Positions 58,674 through 64,000 of a DNA stretch of 64,000 nt are shown one piece after another. The notes under the pieces were generated by a model. It ran no database searches, was not told the DNA's origin, and saw only the letters and a list, made by a program, of their open reading frames with translations. How positions within the stretch are numbered: the stretch's first letter is position 1; the number at the start of each line of letters is the position of its first letter. This DNA is from Neckera pumila (lineage: Eukaryota > Streptophyta > Bryopsida > Hypnales > Neckeraceae), in the NCBI GenBank assembly GCA_963969595.1, contig OZ018413.1, forward strand, positions 2,544,501 through 2,608,500. Reading direction: 5' to 3'. A program made the translations under genes and the position numbers.

Positions 58674-58992
58674 AAAAGCAGCCCTCCGAACAGCTGCTCC
58701 AGATTGATATGGCAAAGCAATTTCAAACTTGGCCTTCAATCTTGAAATGGTTGCTAGTGAGTAGTCAATTTTTGTACTTTCTTTAATTTTTAATTTTTTT
58801 TTAAGATTAAAAAAAATAAAAATTATTATTAATTTTTTATTCGTAAATTTGGATTCCTGCGCCATTGTCACAGTAGAAATTGCTGCGCAAAAATAGGGCA
58901 AAAAACAATTTTTCAGCCCCAAGAATCATCATTTCAAGGTCCTTTGGTGGACTGTGGAGTAGCCCTCTGGAGGCCTGAAATTTTCTCTAATG
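58674..58992. mobile_element. TIR element, family F (small copy)
   Basis: Left end CATTAGAAAAAAAAGCAGCC, right end the inverted form of CATTAGAGAAAATTTCAGG with a shared GGCCTCC/GCTACTCC subterminal. Same ends as 62301-63599. Non-coding. Confidence 0.5.
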
Positions 58993-61900
58993 CTATAGCC
59001 AAAGGTCAAAAGGACATCAATTCAACCAATCAGAGATTGCAAGAAATTAAGATTTGGCAATTTGATTGGTAGAAATCACACCTTTGGCCACATTGTGAAG
59101 TGCTTTTAAATTCAATATAAAATTCTACTATTATATATACAACAAAAGTATAGTTTTTTTTTCATCATTGCTCTCTATATTAGATATAGTCTAGCAATCT
59201 TGGAATCTGCTTTTGGTAAAACACAATCTTGAACCCCTAGGAGTTAAGAAAAATTGGAAAAGAAATCCTACCCCCACCAAATCAATAACAACTAAAAAAA
59301 CATTCTAAATTTTTGTAAATTTTATTTGTGCTTCATGGTTTATGGCATTTAACTAGATTTCAATAAATTTTATCCTATTTTCACTTCCAAAGAACACACA
59401 TAAATGTATTGTTTATAGAAAATGATCAATATAAAAAAATTGAATTTATATTTGGATTTGTAACCAAAATTAGCAAAGACAAGTTGCAAGTGAAAAATTT
59501 GCCGATAATAAAATCAGAGAATTTTTTTCATTTTTTAATAGGTTGGGCAATGATGGGTTCACTTTTCTTTGATCCTACATGAAAACTTATCCTATATTAT
59601 ATTTATTAGAGCCCCTATTAATCTGAAAATGTTTAATGGCATCCGCTTAGATTATTTGAGGTCAAAGATTCCAAATATGAACTCAAATAGTCCAATAAAG
59701 ATAATAAAATTTCCAAAGTAGATACTCAGAAAACAAAGCTCTAGTTAAAAAATTCAAGTCCCAAAGTAATGAGTGGGTCAATTCTTTTTGGTCACAATTG
59801 ATATTTTTGTATTGGTAAACTACCAATAAGTTAAACTCAATGCCTTTATTTATTAAAATCAAACTTTCATTTGCTAAATAAAAAAATTGAATATATATCA
59901 ATCTTTTTTTTTTCTAGATGCTGCAAGTGGTCTTTTGGATGCTTTATACGATATTTGAGAGGGTCATTTAGATTTTTTTACCAAACAACATGCAACATAA
60001 TATCAGGAGGTACTAATTTACAATATTAAATTTGAAAAAATATTGAGGCAATATGCACTATACAAATTAATGTACACTAAATTATAAATAAGATACATGT
60101 AGAAAATAATACCTTATATTTGTAATTTTTTTCTTCTAAGATAGCCTCAAAAATATGGATCCTAGAAATTTATTGTGCATATACAGGGTCAATTTATAGA
60201 ATTGATGACCTACTTATTTGGTTGAAAAATTGTATAGTGGTCCAATGAAATGGATATTTTCAATCCTTGCGCAACTTTATAGTTTGATCTTCTCGTTTGT
60301 ACTACAGACATTTTGAATGTTTCACTTTGGATGCTTTATATTGGATGCTTCAAATGTTTTCCACTTTGCTTGCATACTTTGAATCTTGTTTCCCACTACA
60401 ATACTGGCTTTACTTTTTGCTTTTCAAAAAAATGTTTTGAATGTGTTGTTTATGCATGCCAACACTTTGAGATGAGTTTCCCTTATTGAATTTGCATGTT
60501 TTGGTTTAGGATTAATTGCTATTGTTACAACGAGTGTTACGATTAATGTCTCGTACTTGAAGTTTGCAGTTTATTGTCATGTGTGAAGTGTGTATTGAAG
60601 GATTTACTTTGTAGGGATTTGTAGAAATTTCAAGGTGTATGGGGTATTGTTTGCTTCAGGGTGAGGGTTTAGGGTTTGAATTTTGGATAAAGCTTTGGGC
60701 GTGTTGATTTACTATGAAGGTTCATTCTTTAAGGTCTTGGACTCAATTTTGGATATGTTGGTTTAGGATTTGTTCCAAAGTGAGGGTTTAATCTTTGGAC
60801 TCTAGGGTGACTAATTCAAACCTTTGAGTTTACGGCAAATTCAACATCTGGCAGTTCTATAGTTGTAATTTAGGGCTAAATCTCACAATATTACTCAAAA
60901 AGAGGTACATCAAAATATAGACCTTGGAAAAAAAGGAGGTTCTTTGGAAAGCTGAAATTGTTGGACTAGACATTTGATTTATGGAATTCTGAAGACGGTT
61001 GTTAATATGAAAGAAAATGAAATCCCTCAAAGACATTTTTGGGGACTTTACTTTATATATTTAAAATTGTATTATGAACATAGTTCCAACTTCAAACACT
61101 TTGATGTTATTATTATTGGTGCTTGAACATTTATGGTTTAGTTATGCCTTTCCAAGTTTTTTTTGGCTTTGCACATTTTTAAATTTTTTGCATGCTATTT
61201 GTATTGCATGGCGTATCACCATGTTGTTGAGATTGTAGTGCCTCATTTTATTGTTTACATCCTCTTAGATGTAAATGTTGTCAATTTTTAATTTCTAATT
61301 CATGTGTTGTGTTTTTGTCTTTAATCTAATAATCTTATTGTTTGTTATTTTTCATTTTATTGTTTTTTTAAAACAAAATAAGGGTGCTGAAAATTGCCCC
61401 TCTTTTAAAATTTGAAGTAATATTAGGGGGCATAAAATACCATCAATTAGAAAATTACATAATAGTACGGATCATTTAATTGTTCATAGACATCAAAATA
61501 CCCCCAAAATAAAAACTCTAGCTACACATGATGTATGAACCCCACTACGAAGTGACCCCCAAAATATGATAAGAATGAAGTAAGCTAAAAGCCTAAAAAA
61601 TATATTCTAACATCATGTTTGAAGTCATTCTTCTTTCTCTCTCCAACTAAGGTCAAAACATCCATTTATAACCAAGCACCCTAAACCAATCTTCTAGATT
61701 TATAGAAGCAAGTAGCTAGTTCCAAATGTATAATGTGGACACATGAATGTAGAAAAAGGTTTCGGGTTTATCATGTCATTGAATTTAAAACACTCATGGT
61801 ACATTTATACAAAATCCAAAAAATTACAACTCCAAAAAAAGATTCATGGATTTCAATTGCTAATGTAAAAAAAATAGTCTCATGCATTAATTCCCCACCA

Positions 61901-62300
61901 AAGTATGCATAAATTGTTTAATCTCTAAATGCCTAAGGCATTACATTTTGGTGTTGATAAAACTTTGTATTTAAATAAATTTTTATTAAGGTACTATTTT
62001 AATAGTTGACTACCCTTTCACAAAATCTTGGACATTATAAATCTTAAATTCCTAGTGCTGAAAGCACTTGGAAATGAGCCTAAGTATATTGAAATTTAGA
62101 GAAAAAACTACATTAGAAAATTATTAGAAAAATGGAAGAGTAGATTTTGAGAAACTATAAATTGGTTATGATTGTAGTTATACAAGTTATATTTAATAGC
62201 CTCATATTTTGTCAGAACCACAATTTCAAATTTAACATGAAAAAAGAGGATTGACTGACTTCACTTCATTTTCAAGGTATTATTCACCTTAAGATCAAAC
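58993..62300. other. AT-rich gene desert
   Basis: No supported gene, tRNA or bounded element. Around 60650-60850 the words AGGGTTTAG and GGTTTAGGATT recur, but not as a regular array. Confidence 0.5.
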
Positions 62301-63599
62301 CATTAGAGAAAATCTGGGGCCTCCAAAGGACTGCTCTACAGCCCTTTGAAGACCTTGCAGAATGGGGTTTTTTTGCCAAAAAAAATGATTTTTTCCCTAT
62401 GCCCACCCACTAGAACTTGCGGTGTCGGATGCTTGGCAATGGCTTGAAAATCAATTTTAAAGAGTTAAAAAATCAGGGTTCAAACATTGTAATGCACCTT
62501 AACTTTTCTTAGACAACTAGCTTAAAAAATTAAGCCACTTCATTTTTTGGCAAATTGAACAATTGAATTCAAATTAAGGCACTTGCTTAATTTAGTATAT
62601 TATAACATGTAGAAAAAAACTCTTTATACTAATGGAGTAGGAGTAGGAGAGACAATGCATGCAGGATATATGAATTAGGAAGAAACGAGCTTGGTCGCTC
62701 ATTTTGCAAAAATGATGTAAAAATTAAAATTTCAAACCTCATTTAGGCATAGTAAAAATCTTTTTTGGAAAAACTTTGAATTAAAAAAAGTTGGGGAATT
62801 ATGCTACTTTTTGTTTCTAAAAATGCTTTTGAGGTTTTGAGTCTCTCCCTAAGAGTTATGGACAAACTTGAAAGAGGGATTGGAAGGGACATGTTTTTGG
62901 ACATTTGTAAACACCCTCTTTCAAATTTGTCTATAGCTTTTAGGTGGAGGCTCAAAACCTCAAATGGATTTTTGGAGATAAAAGGTAGCATAATTTTCCA
63001 CTTTCTTTTGTTCAAAGTTTTTTCAATTTATTTTTAACTATGCCTAAATGAGGTCTAAAATATTAGTTCTTACACTATATTTGGATTCTACTTCAAAATG
63101 AGCGACCAAGCTCTTTTTCTTCCTAATTTATATATCCCACATGCATTGCTTTCCTAATTCCTACTGTACTAGTGTAAAGAGCTTCTCTCTACAAGTTCTA
63201 ACTCGCTAAACTAAACAAGTGCCTTATTTGACACTAATATTGTTTCAGTTAAATCAAATAAAATCTAACTAAGTTGAATTTTATAGCTTGATTGAATATA
63301 GTTTGACATAATTGAAACCATTTTCAATTAAGTAATTAAGAATCTTCAATTAATAATCTTTAGCGGATGAAAAGGTTAAAAACTATAGATATAGTGGTCT
63401 GTATGTTTAAAAAAATGAAATGAAATCTTTTTTAAGTCACAAAAACATTCATGGCCTGACTGTTTTCGCAAAATTTACCCACTTTGATGGTTCACTTTGG
63501 CGTTTTTGGAGGAGTGTCAAACCAGCTTGTTAATAGCTTGGTTTGTCGTTGCGGAGCAGTCCTCCTATGGCCTCAAGTTTTCTCTAATGATTAAAAGTT
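62301..63599. mobile_element. TIR element, family F, host of a nested fold-back
   Basis: Left end CATTAGAGAAAATCTGGGGC and right end the inverted form (CCTCAAGTTTTCTCTAATG), with matching GGACTGCTC subtermini. About 1.3 kb, half of which is the family C element at 62577-63224. Non-coding. Confidence 0.6.
62577..63224. mobile_element. Fold-back element, family C (full copy)
   Basis: About 650 bp, almost entirely an inverted repeat folding near 62905. Outer ends AAGGCACTTG and its inverted form; landmarks GAGCTTGGTCGCTCATTTTG and CCTCATTTAGGCATAGTA with their inverted copies. Overlapping ORFs on both strands with similar peptides reflect the palindrome. Confidence 0.75.
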
Positions 63600-64000
63600 T
63601 TCAATATATGTGTGATATTATTTGTAATTTCTGCTTCTAATTAATCTATAAACACACCTACATTAGGAATGTACAATTACAATTTTAATAGAATTGTCAA
63701 AATTTATCAAGTCTTTAGTTTCTGGTTTATTGTTTAATTTTGAGCAAACTCTAAGAAGTTTAAAAAGAGCCTTGAATACGTAGGAGCTAAGCCGTAAACG
63801 TTGGAAAACTGAATGATAAACAACTTTCAAGATTATTGTAGGAATGAAAAATGCCCCTATTAGTCCATAAATTAGATCAATTTTGGGCAAAGTACCCTGA
63901 TGATAGGTCTCACCCTTTTAGGATTAAAGTATTGATTGCAGGTGCTTCCATCTTACATTCTAGTCCATATATAAGGACAGCAAGGCCCAAAAGTGGCAAA
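63600..64000. other. Spacer at window end
   Basis: AT-rich; nothing supportable. Confidence 0.4.

Overview
This window is nuclear DNA of a land plant. The genes have GT-AG introns that join in phase, plant-specific families (BURP, GDSL esterase, plant formiminotransferase-like, S-like RNase T2, F-box/kelch) and plant nuclear tRNAs. A decayed plastid atpA fragment is also present. Long AT-rich spacers filled with small inverted-repeat transposons, together with a bacterial-type glycosyltransferase, make a non-seed plant (moss or other bryophyte) my best guess. That assignment is inference, not proof.

Layout. 1-8.1 kb: two oppositely oriented copies of one terminal-inverted-repeat (TIR) family, then an intronless, GC-rich bacterial-like glycosyltransferase gene (5400-6680, minus) lying between a pair of inverted repeats. 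8.1-22.7 kb: a gene desert with palindromic transposons, simple repeats and small fossils of an ABCC transporter and a BBE-type oxidase. 22.7-25.1 kb: a three-exon F-box/kelch gene (minus), followed by a 21-bp minisatellite and more small TIR elements up to about 31 kb. 32.4-45.7 kb: the gene-rich core, with a mitochondrial IF1-like small protein, a BURP protein, a formiminotransferase-like protein (all plus) and a GDSL esterase/lipase (minus). 46.9-52 kb: nested TIR elements and a plastid-derived atpA fragment that was itself interrupted by a TIR element. 52.9-55.1 kb: tRNA-Val(CAC) and tRNA-Arg(CCT) four bases apart on plus, and tRNA-Pro(AGG) on minus. 56.1-57.4 kb: an S-like RNase T2 gene (minus). 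57.7-64 kb: AT-rich DNA with nested TIR elements and no gene that I can support.

The genes do not form a pathway. BURP, GDSL and RNase T2 products all carry signal peptides and would be secreted; the F-box protein would act in an SCF ubiquitin ligase; the IF1-like protein would act in mitochondria; the glycosyltransferase looks cytosolic. Splice models were built by hand: in each multi-exon gene the exon phases agree and the summed exon length is a multiple of three. The most interesting items are the bacterial-type glycosyltransferase, the tandemly repeated 3' end of the formiminotransferase gene, the two-tRNA unit, and the nested plastid insertion.
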